A stretch of 64,000 bases of DNA from Vitis vinifera (Eukaryota; Streptophyta; Magnoliopsida; Vitales; Vitaceae): NCBI RefSeq assembly GCF_030704535.1, contig NC_081823.1, positions 7,756,501-7,820,500 of the forward strand, written 5' to 3'. The translations under genes were made by a program, and so were the position numbers. Position 1 is the first letter of the stretch. Every line of letters begins with the position of its first letter. This document shows positions 11,701 to 22,119 of this stretch, in pieces. The notes under the pieces were generated by a model. The model saw only the letters and a list, made by a program, of their open reading frames with translations. It searched no databases and was not told the DNA's origin.

Positions 11701-14700
11701 CCGAACTATCGCCTGTTGCAGCAAATGATGATGTTGTAGAAGGTGCTATCCTTGATGAGGTTGATGAAGATGATCCATTGTCAAAGCGGAGGTATTATTG
11801 TTCCACAGATTTCATATTTTTTTTTCCTGCTTTATGTCCATGCATTAACCAATGAATTACCAAAATATTTTATTTAGGAAGATGGAAATTGGTGGGATTG
11901 ATGTCACTCCTGTGGTTAAGCCTATCAGAGAACCGCGTGTTGTTGTTCAAACTCTGAGTGAGGTTGACATACTGGATGATGGGTATCGGTGGCGCAAATA
12001 TGGGCAGAAAGTGGTGAGAGGCAACCCTAATCCGAGGTATGTTTAACTGTTGTTGATGAGGCATACAGTCAAGTTTTTTTAGTAATCAGACCCTTCTACA
12101 TGGTTAATTTCACTACTCTGCCAATTGACTTTGATGCATATTTGATGAGTATTTTAACCTTGTTCTTTCACTGGGCAATGGTTGACCATCATACTGATGG
12201 AAAATGAACTCTGTTGCATCACCTATGCATACAAGCATTCCCAATCTTTCTGCGATCTTAATTTGTGCAATCACAGCATGTTTGTCAATTTGATTTCATT
12301 AACCTTGTAAAAGTTTGAGCTTTCAGTAGCTTGTTAACCATGATCTGTTTGTCTTCCATGACATTGAATCATGTTAACTTATGAAAAATATGGATGGCAT
12401 TTGACAATGCTGCAGTACAATTCAGTAGTATATTGCACCACTGAACAGATATATTGGAATCTGAGACACTTGTTCTGAGGCCCATTAAGCATTTTTCCAT
12501 GTGCCCATTTGCATCAGATCTGAGCTTTTGCTATTCATTTCTATTTATTGTATTTCTTTTATCATTTTAGCCAACACATGCATCAATAATGGGCATTTAA
12601 GGATCCCAGGTAATGAGAATAGATCTCCGTAGAGAAAAAGGAGTTATTCTAACTTAATTGTACATCTTTTTCCCTCTTCCTCAGCATCGTGATCATCCTC
12701 CAAGTTGTTTGCCAGTATCTAGAGCTTCATTCCCTTTAGAGCATGAGTTCTTGAGATATTTTACTCCTGTAGCATTCAACACACTTCTATCATTTGACTT
12801 TTTGATCCCTCAATGCAACATTGCTTAGCAAAGTTTCTGTCTGTGTCCCCCTGTATACTTTGTGGCTTTTTGGCCCTTTTTATATATCGTTGTTTATCTA
12901 TCAAAAAAAAAAAAAAAGTTTCTGTCTGTGTATGCACAATGAAGTGCCTACCTAACCCCAATTTAGGTAGAATAGTAGGAAGGTTTTGTGAGTCTTTAAG
13001 CTCCCTTTCCATGTGAAACCATGTAGATTGACTTTGGTTTTATTTATTTTTTAAAATATAAACTGCCTGCTAGTAGTCAATATTGATTTGTAATGCTACT
13101 GGACCATACATTAAACAACCACGTAAGGGCTTATAAAAAATGAATCAGCCAGTCCATCGCAAAAGAAATAAAAATATAATGATAAACAAAAACATTGTGA
13201 AAACTTTAGATGTGTAGCTGTGATACATGGACACATTAATTTCAGCCAAAATACCCATGCTGACACTATATAACATGGGTGTGGGTGTGAGATCCTTGTC
13301 GAATATGCTTATATCACATAGGACTATCTGCATTATGTTTCTTTCTTTCTTTCTTTCTTTCTTTATTTTTATTATGCTTATATTTGCACCAAATACAACA
13401 TACAACTATTTCACTCTTTTTCTCTTTCTTATTATTTTTTTTAAATTATATAAGATAGTATAAAATAAATTGTATGAAAAAATAAAGAACTTTCAAATTA
13501 AGTTCTAACTCTTACAATTGAAGAAGTGCTTTATTTCTTTTTAAAATTTTAAAAAAATCATAATAGATAAAATTTGAAGATAAATGTAATAATCAAGATA
13601 AATATCATAAAAAAATAAAGATAAATTGCGATAACTAATATAGAAAAGTCATATTTTTCGCATGATGTATTGGAAGATTTTTATTTCAAAATCAATATAA
13701 ACTTTTAAAGTTTTAAACTAATCAAAGTATATTAATAATGTGGCATAATATTTTCTTAAAGTTTTTTCTCAACATCCCATAAAATAAGAGGCCGCCTATA
13801 GTAAATAGGTTCTTCATGTACAATTAATGATAATATCAAAATAAAATAATGCTTAACATCTTAATGAAAAAGAAAAAATATAATAAGCATATTTTCTAAA
13901 TATAATTTTAACCATTTAGTATTATCGATAACTTCTCTTATTGTGCTTATGTTAAGTGTTAATTTATTTTTCATTAATGCTGTATCCAAGTATCTGCCCA
14001 TATAGTTGAGATTCTTTTCAACTGAATTCCTATGTCCTAAGATTTTAGGATGCAAAACATCAGACACCTAAACCTCGTACCCACACCCAACACTCGTACC
14101 CGAACCCGAACCCATGTAACATAGATGTGCAGAACAGATAGTAAATGGAGATACATTCTTACTGCAATATATAGTGACAAATAGCTATAGAAACATATAG
14201 CATGCCATAATTTCATAAATAGACAATTAGGCATGTAAAAGCTGTTCACATCATAAGGCATATAACTGTATTTAGAAGTCCATCACCCAATTAGGCATAT
14301 AAACAATTAACAAATCATAAAATAAATTAGAAGTTACATGCAAGTGGAATGGAACTTTGGTTAAGTAGCTGAATGCTTGAATCCACTTTTTAGACTTTAT
14401 CTGTTTGTATGAAACTGCTTATTACTGGAAGCTAATTGGTGACTATGAATAAAACTGTTCAGTCTCCAGCATAAACATGATAATGGTTAACATAATCAGT
14501 GAACCTGACTCCTTATAAAACTCTTATCGTGTCCTTGACCTGGGTGGCTTTATCTAGGCTTCCACCTAGGAAATTTCCCTTGCATCTACCGAGACTCACT
14601 TAAAATTCAAGAGAGGGAGACAAACGCGTAGCAGAAGTACTTGTTGAGGTTGCTGGCCTGGGCCCACTCTTTATCTTCCCTGCCTTGGTCAGAACAATGC

Positions 14701-15447
14701 TATACAAGTTACAAAGGGATTTCTTTTGGCTGTCTGGTGGGTTAGAGAGAGAAGGGAATCTTGTGAGGTGGTCGTTGATATATATAAATATCCAGATACC
14801 TGTTGTCGTGAATTTTCTGTGTTAGCTTGTATATGTGGTGTCATGTTCATGTCTGTTTTCATGCAATGTGATTTTGGGTTTAATCTTTATTTAGTTGCAT
14901 GTTTACCCATAAGATCTACAATGCTCCTTCTCATGCTTGCTTGTTATGCAGGAGTTATTACAAGTGCACGAATGCTGGATGCCCTGTTAGGAAGCATGTG
15001 GAGAGAGCATCCCATGATCCAAAAGCAGTGATAACCACATATGAAGGAAAACATAATCATGATGTACCAACTGCAAGGACTAATAGCCATGACGCAGCAG
15101 GACAAGTAGCTCTGAATGGAATGCCAATGATTAGATCAGAAGAAAATGACACAATCAGTCTTGATCTTGGGGTTGGGATAAACTCTGCTTCTGAGAATAG
15201 ACCAAATGTACAGCATCAAACACTGCATGCTGAACTTGTTCTAACCCAAACCCGCACTAACAATTCCAATTTTCAGGCAGTTCAAGCAACCCCAGTTTCA
15301 AGATACTATGGTGTTCTAAACAATGGCATGGATCTGTATGGATTTAGAGAAAACCTGGGTGAAAGCCGGAGTTTTGAAACTCCACCTTTAAACCATTCCT
15401 CCAATCCATGTCCACAAAACATGGGGAGAATACTAATGGGCCCATGA
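8773..15447 (+). CDS. WRKY20: Group I WRKY transcription factor, WRKY20-type (six exons)
   Basis: The coding exons are 8773-9009, 10252-10446, 10996-11548, 11644-11791, 11878-12036 and 14952-15447. All junctions are GT..AG, and the phases join without a break into 595 residues. The N-terminal part has the Ser-Pro-rich block [15 protein letters not shown] followed by [13 protein letters not shown], a MAPK-target-like SP cluster. Two WRKY domains follow, at about residues 246 and 416. Each has WRKYGQK and a C2H2 zinc finger (CTHPNC..HDH and CTNAGC..HNH). The intron splitting the second domain right after NPNPR is the classic WRKY intron position. The order of motifs and the tail [15 protein letters not shown] match Arabidopsis WRKY20 as I remember it. 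The protein is expected to bind W-boxes (TTGACY) in the nucleus. Intron 5 is 2.9 kb and holds repeat debris. The last exon and downstream DNA are partly duplicated at 16.5-17.65 kb. Confidence 0.93.
12847..12914 (+). mobile_element. 5'-truncated LINE (L1-type) 3' end with poly(A) and 17-bp target duplication
   Basis: A 68-bp insert begins CCCCCTGTATACTTTGTGGC, passes through TTTTTATATAT and ends in a run of A. It is flanked by perfect copies of AAAGTTTCTGTCTGTGT at 12830-12846 and 12915-12931. A long target duplication plus a 3' poly(A) is the hallmark of target-primed reverse transcription. The CTGTATACTTTG..TATATAT..ATCAAAA wording resembles 3' ends of plant L1 LINEs from memory. Confidence 0.8.
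13340..13365 (+). repeat. TTTC microsatellite
   Basis: About five to six tandem TTTC units in intron 5 of the WRKY20-type gene. Confidence 0.85.
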
Positions 15448-16552
15448 TAATGTTTCCAAAAGCTGGACAAAAATACAGTGGTTTTTCTCCCTATTTCCAT
15501 GGGTGGAGGACAAAAAGGCAAGCATTCAAGTTGAAAATACAAGGTTGTCACATTTTTCCATCTACCTTGCTCTTAAGGCCTCCCTGCAATTGCCTTCTGT
15601 GTCTAATCACTGTTTATACTACATTACCTTCTCCAAGCTCAAAACTTGTGTACAAATATGAAATTGATACAGGAAAAGTTTCTGACATCAAAGACAGATA
15701 TTGTAACTCAATAGTGCTGGAAATGGAAGGTCTCTAGTTGGAAATACTTAGATTTGTTATGTTTAGCTTTTTGGTGGGGTTTTTCAAAGGATGTCTGTAT
15801 TTATGACTTGAGATGTTGTAATTGAAGTTTGAATCCTGTTGAAGTTCAAGAAGATGCTCAAGTAATGTGCATCACAGTGTGATTGGAGGTTTTCTTGTTT
15901 GTCTTGTGAATGCATCTCATATATATTATCTGAATTTGAAGCTCTTGTTGCTGTGAGACAGATGATTGACCATCTTTGTGAAGTTGAAATATTTGATATA
16001 ATGCTTGTGAATTAACTACTTGTACTCGGGTATTGTTAGGATAGAGAACATAATACTCTTCTGTACTGCCCATTGAGACATTGGTTTGGGTGGATAGGAT
16101 ATCAGTCTGTCTCTGTTGTAGGTAGGGAGGGATTATTCCTGTCTTCAACTTGATAAACATTTCTACAAGGAAGTTAAATTCCCATGGCTGGTGGATGATT
16201 TGAAAACTCAATGCCTACTTGCCTAGACATTGAATTGATTGTTTCAGATTATTTTGCAAGATAGGGATGGGTACGATTTGGTTTAGGTCTTTTTAACCAA
16301 CTTTGGGAATCGAAACAAGTTGGTCAATTCTGATTGAATCGGAATTAGATTTTAAACAATTTAGTTAGTATTTTCCAAAAAAATAGCAGCCAAAAAGAAA
16401 ATATTTGCACACTAGACAAATTAAATACAAGTAATACAATGTTATCACCCAAAAATGTATTAATTCAACCTAAAGCATTATACAGTAATTAAACTTTTTG
16501 TGATGGACATTTGCGGTAAAAAAAAATGTTTTCATTGAAAGAATAGTGAGAA

Positions 16553-17650
16553 AGAAACATGTTATTTAGAGAGAACCTAGGTGAAAGCCATAGCATTGAA
16601 ACTTCACCTTTGAACCATTCCTCTAATCCAGGTCCACCAAACATGGGGAGAATATAAATGGGACCATGATATTGCTTCCAAAAGTTGGACAAAAATGAAG
16701 TGGTTTTTCTCTCTATTTCGATGGGTGGAAGATGACAAAAAAGAAAAAGAAAAAGGGCAAGTATTCAAGTTCCAAGAAACAAGTCACATATTTTTCCATC
16801 TACCTTGCACTTAACAGCCTTCTGCAATGGCCTTCTGTATCTAATGGCTTTTTGTATCACATGACCTTCTCTGAGTTCAATACTTGCTTACAAATATGAA
16901 ATTGATACAAGCAAAGTTTTCTGGCAAATATTGTAGCTCATAGTGCTGGAAATGGAAGGTGTGTAGTTGGAAATGCTTAGGTGGTGTTTGTTTTTTTACT
17001 TAATTCTAAATAGAATCTTAATGTTTAATAGTGTTAAATATTAGGTTGTTTGTTTTCGTAGTATTTTATTTTTATTAAGCATTAAAAAGTAAAAAAAATT
17101 GATATGTTATTTTTTCTATTTAGAAAAAATTACATAGTTTGGTTTTTTGTATTTAATAAAAAGTTTATAATAAGTCATAACAAAGTGGAAAAACAAACAA
17201 CCTAAATTCTGAAAATAAATTGCTTTAAGTGAAAAGTAAAAAAAATAAACACCACCTTAAATTTGTAGTGTTTAGCTTTTGTGCTGTGCTTTTTCAAAGG
17301 AATGTCTGTATTTATGACTTGAGATGGTATAATTAAGGTCAGAATATTTGAGGTTTTCTGATTTTCTTGTGATGCATCTCATGCATTATCTGAATTTCAG
17401 ATTCTTGTTACTGTACCAAACGGGTGGTTAAAATGGAAAGAATACTTGATATAGTGCTTGTGAATTACCCACTTGTGTTTAGGTATAAACAACTCAATAC
17501 TCTCCATAGCGCCCATTGAAACATTGGTTTGGATTGTCTAGAGATCAGTTTGTTCCGTGTAGGAAGATGTGGACAAACCTCATGATTGGCTTCCCATCTT
17601 CAACTTGGTAAGCAAATCTCCAGAAAAATCTTGATATTCCCATAGAGGAG
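16553..17650 (+). pseudogene. Duplicated 3' end of the WRKY20-type gene, interrupted by a MITE
   Basis: The block aligns collinearly with 15335-16200: the last 35 or so codons, the 3' UTR and about 700 bp downstream. The coding remnant reads [20 protein letters not shown] and ends MGRI, a TAA stop, then MGP and TGA, compared with MGRILMGP in the intact gene. So one Leu codon has become TAA. It has no WRKY domain and no start, hence a fragment. A MITE (16980-17256) sits inside it. Unrelated DNA (about 16240-16552) separates it from the parent copy. Confidence 0.85.
16980..17256. mobile_element. 277-bp MITE, PIF/Harbinger (Tourist)-like, with TTA target duplication
   Basis: The ends are inverted: GGTGGTGTTTGTTTTTTTAC at the left and, read from the other strand, GGTGGTGTTTATTTTTTTTA at the right. 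TTA directly flanks it at 16977-16979 and 17257-17259. The duplicated parental sequence near 15749 has no insert (CTTAGATTTG against CTTA/TTAAATTTG), which defines the empty site. The three-base TTA duplication is typical of PIF/Harbinger-derived MITEs. No coding capacity. Confidence 0.85.
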
Positions 17651-18324
17651 TTGAACCCCTATGGGTGTGTTGAAATCCCACTTCCTAACAATAAATTGAG
17701 TGGTTCGGATGTTTCCGCGAGGTCTCTTGGAGTAAACCACCAAAGGGTTCACCATCAAGCAAATGCAAAAGGGGACAATCCAAATACGGTTTTTGTTAGT
17801 TTTTGTGAAGAGAATGGGGGTGCCTTAAATGCACTGCACGGTAGAATCCAAAATCCCTTAAATTCTCACTTTTGTCATTGCACTCATACTGTGGATGGAT
17901 ACAGCCATCAGTAGCTCAAGTATACACTGAACCTACAAGACTTGGGTGCCAACTTTGCTATCTCTCTTGAATTTGTCTGTGACTTACAGCCCTGCTGCAA
18001 TGACCCTTTCTAAGGTATGACCCAACTTTTAATACCTCTATTTTCTGCACCCAACTCCCATTTATTATTACCAAAACTTTAGTATCATTTCCTCTATTCT
18101 ACACCTTTTTTGGGGTATAATATTTGCTTTCATTTGGGCTAGTAGAGAATGTAGGTAATCTGCCTGTCAGAATGAAAGAAGTGAACCAGATACGGGCTAA
18201 TGAGATGACGAGTAAGGAACTATATACAAGTACCATATTTTTTTAACAGTCTTTTGTTTTCTGTTTGGTTGGTAGATTGCGAGGATATAACAGTGTAAAG
18301 GCAGTAGAATTTGTTTAGGGTGTG
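17651..18324 (+). other. Upstream region of the PARP-like gene
   Basis: There is an open stretch at 17651-17914, but I recognise no protein family in it and it has no codon-level support. The rest is AT-rich non-coding sequence. It probably carries the promoter and 5' UTR of the gene starting at 18325; no TATA box was assigned. Confidence 0.3.
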
Positions 18325-20170
18325 ATGGATGCAATGTGGGTGTACTTGAAGGATAAAGTTGACTGTCGAAGTAAGCTCTCAGATGTGGTTTACTGGCCGG
18401 AAAAAGTTGTCAAGGACAGGAGTAGTGCTCTCAAGCAGGAAGACTCAAGTGGCGAGGAACCTTTTCAGGTGGAAAGTCCAGTCACTCCAGTCCATCAAGT
18501 CATTTTCCACAGAAATTACATTCGGAAACGTTATTATGGTGAGTTTCTCTGAATCACTACCAGTGTCATCTAGGAAGATGGCCTAAGCATTGCTCTTGCA
18601 AGAGAAAAACATCCCAATGAGGATAGAATTTAGATAGTCAGGATCTTTCCATGTGGGAGACTAAGCTAGAAACCCCAGAGAAACATGATAATGAGCACTG
18701 TATATTCAAGATTATAACTGGTCCATGATAGCTAATAGCTTAAGGTTATGTTTGGTTATCAGAAAATACTAAGGAAATAAAAAAAATGCAAAGGAAAGTG
18801 ATTTTTTCATGTTTGGTTGTCTTATGAAAAATATCAAAGAAAATCAAATATAATTAAAACTAATTAAAAACTTATATATATTTAAATTATTTAATCTTTA
18901 TATTGATGAAATAAAATAAATAAAATAAGTTTGAAGTAACAAAAAAAATAATTTATCAACTTTTAATCTATTTTTTTATTTTCCTTCATTTTTTATTTCT
19001 TTCTATTTTTCCTTTGTATTTTATTTCCCTTGCATTTTCCCTCAAATTTTTTGGGAACCAAACATAGCATAAGAAACCAGTTCATTTATTTTAAGGATTC
19101 ATTCCCAATTATGTAGATATTGTCCACTCTAGGTCAAACCAGTATATATAGTGGTAAGAACTTTTTCCTCTATCAGATGGGGACTATGACAAATACAACA
19201 TCCTCATTGTGTTTGGATTGTGCCAAATACATGTAATATGGTTTTATGGTCCTCCTTTCCTGTTGCCTACTGAGTCTAGAGTTTTCCACTTGAATCCCCA
19301 CCATGGAAAGAACATTTTCAAAATGAATGTTGGCAGAGTACTGGACAGACCCAACATTGGCCTTTTGGTTTTTGTATTTTAGTAATTTAAGATTGGCCTC
19401 ATGGTCCCCATTCCCCATCCCCTACAAAGTGTAAAGATCACTTCCAAAACGAAAAGTGAGTCCTTCGCCCATCATTGGACATTCCCAATATTATGCTTAC
19501 AGATGATGAAGTTGGTTCTGCTTAATACTGTTCTTATTTTGCATGTCCATGTTGCATTTAAGCAGAGCTCAGTGTTGAAGACTCATCAAGAAACGTCATT
19601 GAGATGATATTCAGAGCAGCAGCAACAAGCCCCTCCAGGGATTCTCGGAAGATTGAAAGGATCCTTAGGGTGAAGCACTCCTCAGAGATTCTTGAAAGGT
19701 TTGAGAAGTACAGAGAGATGATAAAAAAGAAAGCGTATGAGCAACACAAGAGGCATCCTAGATGCGTTGTGGATGGCAATGAGCTGTTACAATTCTATGG
19801 CACACAGATGAACTGTTGCAGCCAAAAGCTAAACAGGGTGATTGAGCTTTGCAAGGATTTCACTTGTCAAGTCTGTAGAATAATTCAATCGGGTTTTGAC
19901 ACAGAATATGGTAAGAAGTATGGGATTGCATTAAGTTCATGCAGCACGACATCAAGTGGGAACACACCTGCCATTTATAAGGGGGCAAATGCAAAGAGGG
20001 CCGTGATAGTTTGCCGAATTATAGCTGGAAGAGTAGTTAATATGGTGGACAGGGAAAGCGAAGACAGGTATGATTCCATTAGAGTTGGAGGATTATACTC
20101 CAAGTTAGAATACTTGATTGTGAGAAATCCAAGTGCTGTACTTCCTTGCTTTGTCATAGTTTTTACCTGA
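18325..20170 (+). CDS. PARP-like-fold protein related to plant C2H2 zinc-finger family, finger absent (two exons)
   Basis: Exons 18325-18538 and 19566-20170 join across a GTGAGT..CAG intron in phase 1 into 272 residues, with a clean TGA end. The N-terminus MDAMWVYLKDKVDCRSKLSD resembles the MPTVWxxLKxSLHCK start of a plant family annotated as C2H2 zinc-finger proteins. The second exon gives the family's C-terminal module: KIERILRVKHSSEILERFEK, KHRPRC-like HKRHPRCVVDGNELLQFYGT, the CQVC pair, KRAVIVCRIIAGRV, YDSI..GLYSKLEYLIV and ending PCFVIVFT. I recall structure-based links of this module to the ADP-ribosyltransferase (PARP-like) fold, but catalytic activity is unproven. The usual TCHKCGEQF..HH finger before this module is missing. 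Intron 1 contains a MITE. The gene is convergent with the GRAS gene, 311 bp apart. Confidence 0.75.
18744..19069. mobile_element. 326-bp Tourist-like MITE in intron 1 of the PARP-like gene
   Basis: The left end GGTTATGTTTGGTTATC pairs with the right end, which reads TGCTATGTTTGGTTCCC on the other strand. TAA flanks both sides (18741-18743 and 19070-19072). The interior is AT-rich and non-coding. Terminal wording and the 3-bp TAA duplication fit PIF/Harbinger MITEs. Confidence 0.8.
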
Positions 20171-20481
20171 GATGTTTTGTGTAAAGTTTTTCTGCAATTT
20201 GTTATATCAGAGGGCTCATTTTTCAGTCCTTGTGAACATAAAAATATACTACCACCCAGACTAGAAGATGATCATACACTAAAGACAAATAGATTCTACT
20301 TCAGCTACTAATGATGTGAAAATGACTATGGACGCTATTAATCAATATAACTCTCAAAGGCTCATAAGTTATAACGGTGGCTGATGTTTCTGAACAAAGT
20401 TTTAAGACTAAATGCATGGTACAAAATCCAACAGTTCTAAACTATAAGATCTAGGAAACATGTGTAAAGGTTGGTGCGTTT

Positions 20482-22119
20482 TCAACTCCATGCACAAGCA
20501 GCAACTAGAGCTCGGTCCATCCAGCCAAGATAGAGAGCTCCATCTTTCTCTTCAAGTGAATACTTGTCACTGTAATTCTGCAGCAGAGTCTTGATGGTGG
20601 CATTCACATAGGAGCTTAGCGGGTGGGGAGTAAAACCAGCCATAAGAAATCGTGACTTCCACTTCCCCAGAAGTTCATGTCGTTCCACTCTCTCAGCCCC
20701 CTCACATGCTATTATGTTGACAATTTCTCGGGCCAGACAGTGCTGCTCAGCATTGATCCGCTCCTTGTGATCCCTTGGCAAAGTTACATCAATTGACTCA
20801 AAAACAGCTAAATAATAGTTCATGGCCTCAATGAATCGGGAAAGGAATGGAGCAGTATTGGTGTTGGATTCTTGCTCAACAAGAGTCACCACCTTGGGGG
20901 ACAAGCTTTTAACCAGCCTCAACAGTCTGTCACGATGATTCTGAGTGTCAACACTCTCATCAGGCATGTGGTGCAGTATGAATGCAAAATTCACAGCCAG
21001 TGCTTCTCCTGGTCGAAGCTCAAGATCTTCGAGCTGAACCTCACAACCAGAAATGGTAGCAGCATGGAACTCGAATGGTACTTTACATGACTCAGCAAAC
21101 CTAGATAGCCTCTGTCCCACAATACTGGGTCCTCCCCCTCTGGCATAAGCTGATGTAGAATCGTCAATACCTGTGATACGGATCTGTGGTGGTCCACCAG
21201 GCCGAGCCGCAAGAGCCTGGATTAGGGTGATCCACTGGACGCCCTGTGAAATCTGAAAATCAATTATATGGACTTTGCTTTCATCCTTCATTGCTTCGGC
21301 AATAGCCCCATTTCCAGACATATGCCCAAACTTGAAGTATGGGCAGATTTCAAAGAGCAAGTGCATGTATGAGAGGAGTTCAGCACTTGCCGGCTCTTTG
21401 CACCTTAGAGCTTTATAGATGGAGCTTCCTGAAGCAGCCAACCTTGCAACTAGTCCTTCCAACATGTAAGCTCCTAACCGCTGAATTGGCTCACCAGAAA
21501 CCGATACCATCTGACGTAGCTCCGAAATCCCCCATTCAGCCCTCAATATATCATTGTCTGCTACTGCTTTTGCACAACTAACAAGGACTTCCTTCAAGTC
21601 TCCTCTGGAGATCACCTCCATCATCTGTTTCCACTTCTCCCTCTCCAATGAAATTTTGTTGAGTTCACGTGGAATGACTTCGTGCACATCAAGAATGTCT
21701 GAATCAGGCCCCAGCATAGCAGTTTCCAATTCCCTGAGCTTGTGTCTCAGCTCATTGACATCATCTGTCAGACAGGATCCGCTTATTGGAGAGCCATGTC
21801 CATTCTCAGGGGAATGAAGCTGGTCTGATGGGTATGTTTGAGAATCCTGCTGCGACGCAGGGCTGCCCTCAGGAGAGAAACTCACAGTAGATGGAGAATT
21901 GTAGATGGGGAAACTACCAGTTGCTGAGGATGATTCATGGGTGCCGTATTGCTCACAATAGGTCGGGCCAGAGAAGTGCATCCCTTGGCTGCCATCATCA
22001 GAGCATGAGTGGTGCTCTATATTAAGGATAGGCCACTGACAAGACTCATCCTGTGGCACAGGCTGGCTGTAGAAACTGCCAGACCTACCTGAAATTCCAT
22101 GTTTCTGAGAGGCTTGCAT
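20482..22119 (-). CDS. GRAS-family transcription regulator, PAT1 subfamily (scarecrow-like)
   Basis: One uninterrupted exon encodes 545 residues if translation starts at the Met of MQASQKHGISGR, the conserved start of this subfamily. The frame is open 26 codons further upstream, but that extension lacks family similarity. The N-terminal half is Ser/Gln-rich and low-complexity. The GRAS domain then shows LRQMVSVSGEPIQRLGAYML (leucine heptad I), VHIIDFQISQGVQW (VHIID), RITGIDDSTSAYARGGG, LHHMPDESV, SLSPKVVTLVEQESNTNT (heptad II), FESIDVTLPRDHKERI (PFYRE region), ERHELLGKW (RVER) and the terminal LGWMDRALVAACAW (SAW). The SPKVV..QESNTNT and NIIACEGAERVERHE wording is PAT1-clade. Relatives act in phytochrome A and stress signalling in nucleus and cytoplasm. 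PAT1, SCL21 and SCL13 orthology cannot be separated here, so no symbol is given. Confidence 0.92.
   Translation of the reverse strand: MQASQKHGISGRSGSFYSQPVPQDESCQWPILNIEHHSCSDDGSQGMHFSGPTYCEQYGTHESSSATGSFPIYNSPSTVSFSPEGSPASQQDSQTYPSDQLHSPENGHGSPISGSCLTDDVNELRHKLRELETAMLGPDSDILDVHEVIPRELNKISLEREKWKQMMEVISRGDLKEVLVSCAKAVADNDILRAEWGISELRQMVSVSGEPIQRLGAYMLEGLVARLAASGSSIYKALRCKEPASAELLSYMHLLFEICPYFKFGHMSGNGAIAEAMKDESKVHIIDFQISQGVQWITLIQALAARPGGPPQIRITGIDDSTSAYARGGGPSIVGQRLSRFAESCKVPFEFHAATISGCEVQLEDLELRPGEALAVNFAFILHHMPDESVDTQNHRDRLLRLVKSLSPKVVTLVEQESNTNTAPFLSRFIEAMNYYLAVFESIDVTLPRDHKERINAEQHCLAREIVNIIACEGAERVERHELLGKWKSRFLMAGFTPHPLSSYVNATIKTLLQNYSDKYSLEEKDGALYLGWMDRALVAACAWS

Larger units (their letters stand above)
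12037..14951. other. Repeat-bearing intron 5 of the WRKY20-type gene
   Basis: The intron starts GTATGT and ends TTATGCAG. It contains a short LINE 3' end (12847-12914), a TTTC microsatellite near 13340-13365, and AT-rich sequence at 13420-14030. Words around 13255-13290 (AACATGGGTGTGGGTGTG) recur in approximate inverted form near 14070-14120, which suggests an old inverted-repeat insertion. No further exon is evident. Confidence 0.5.
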
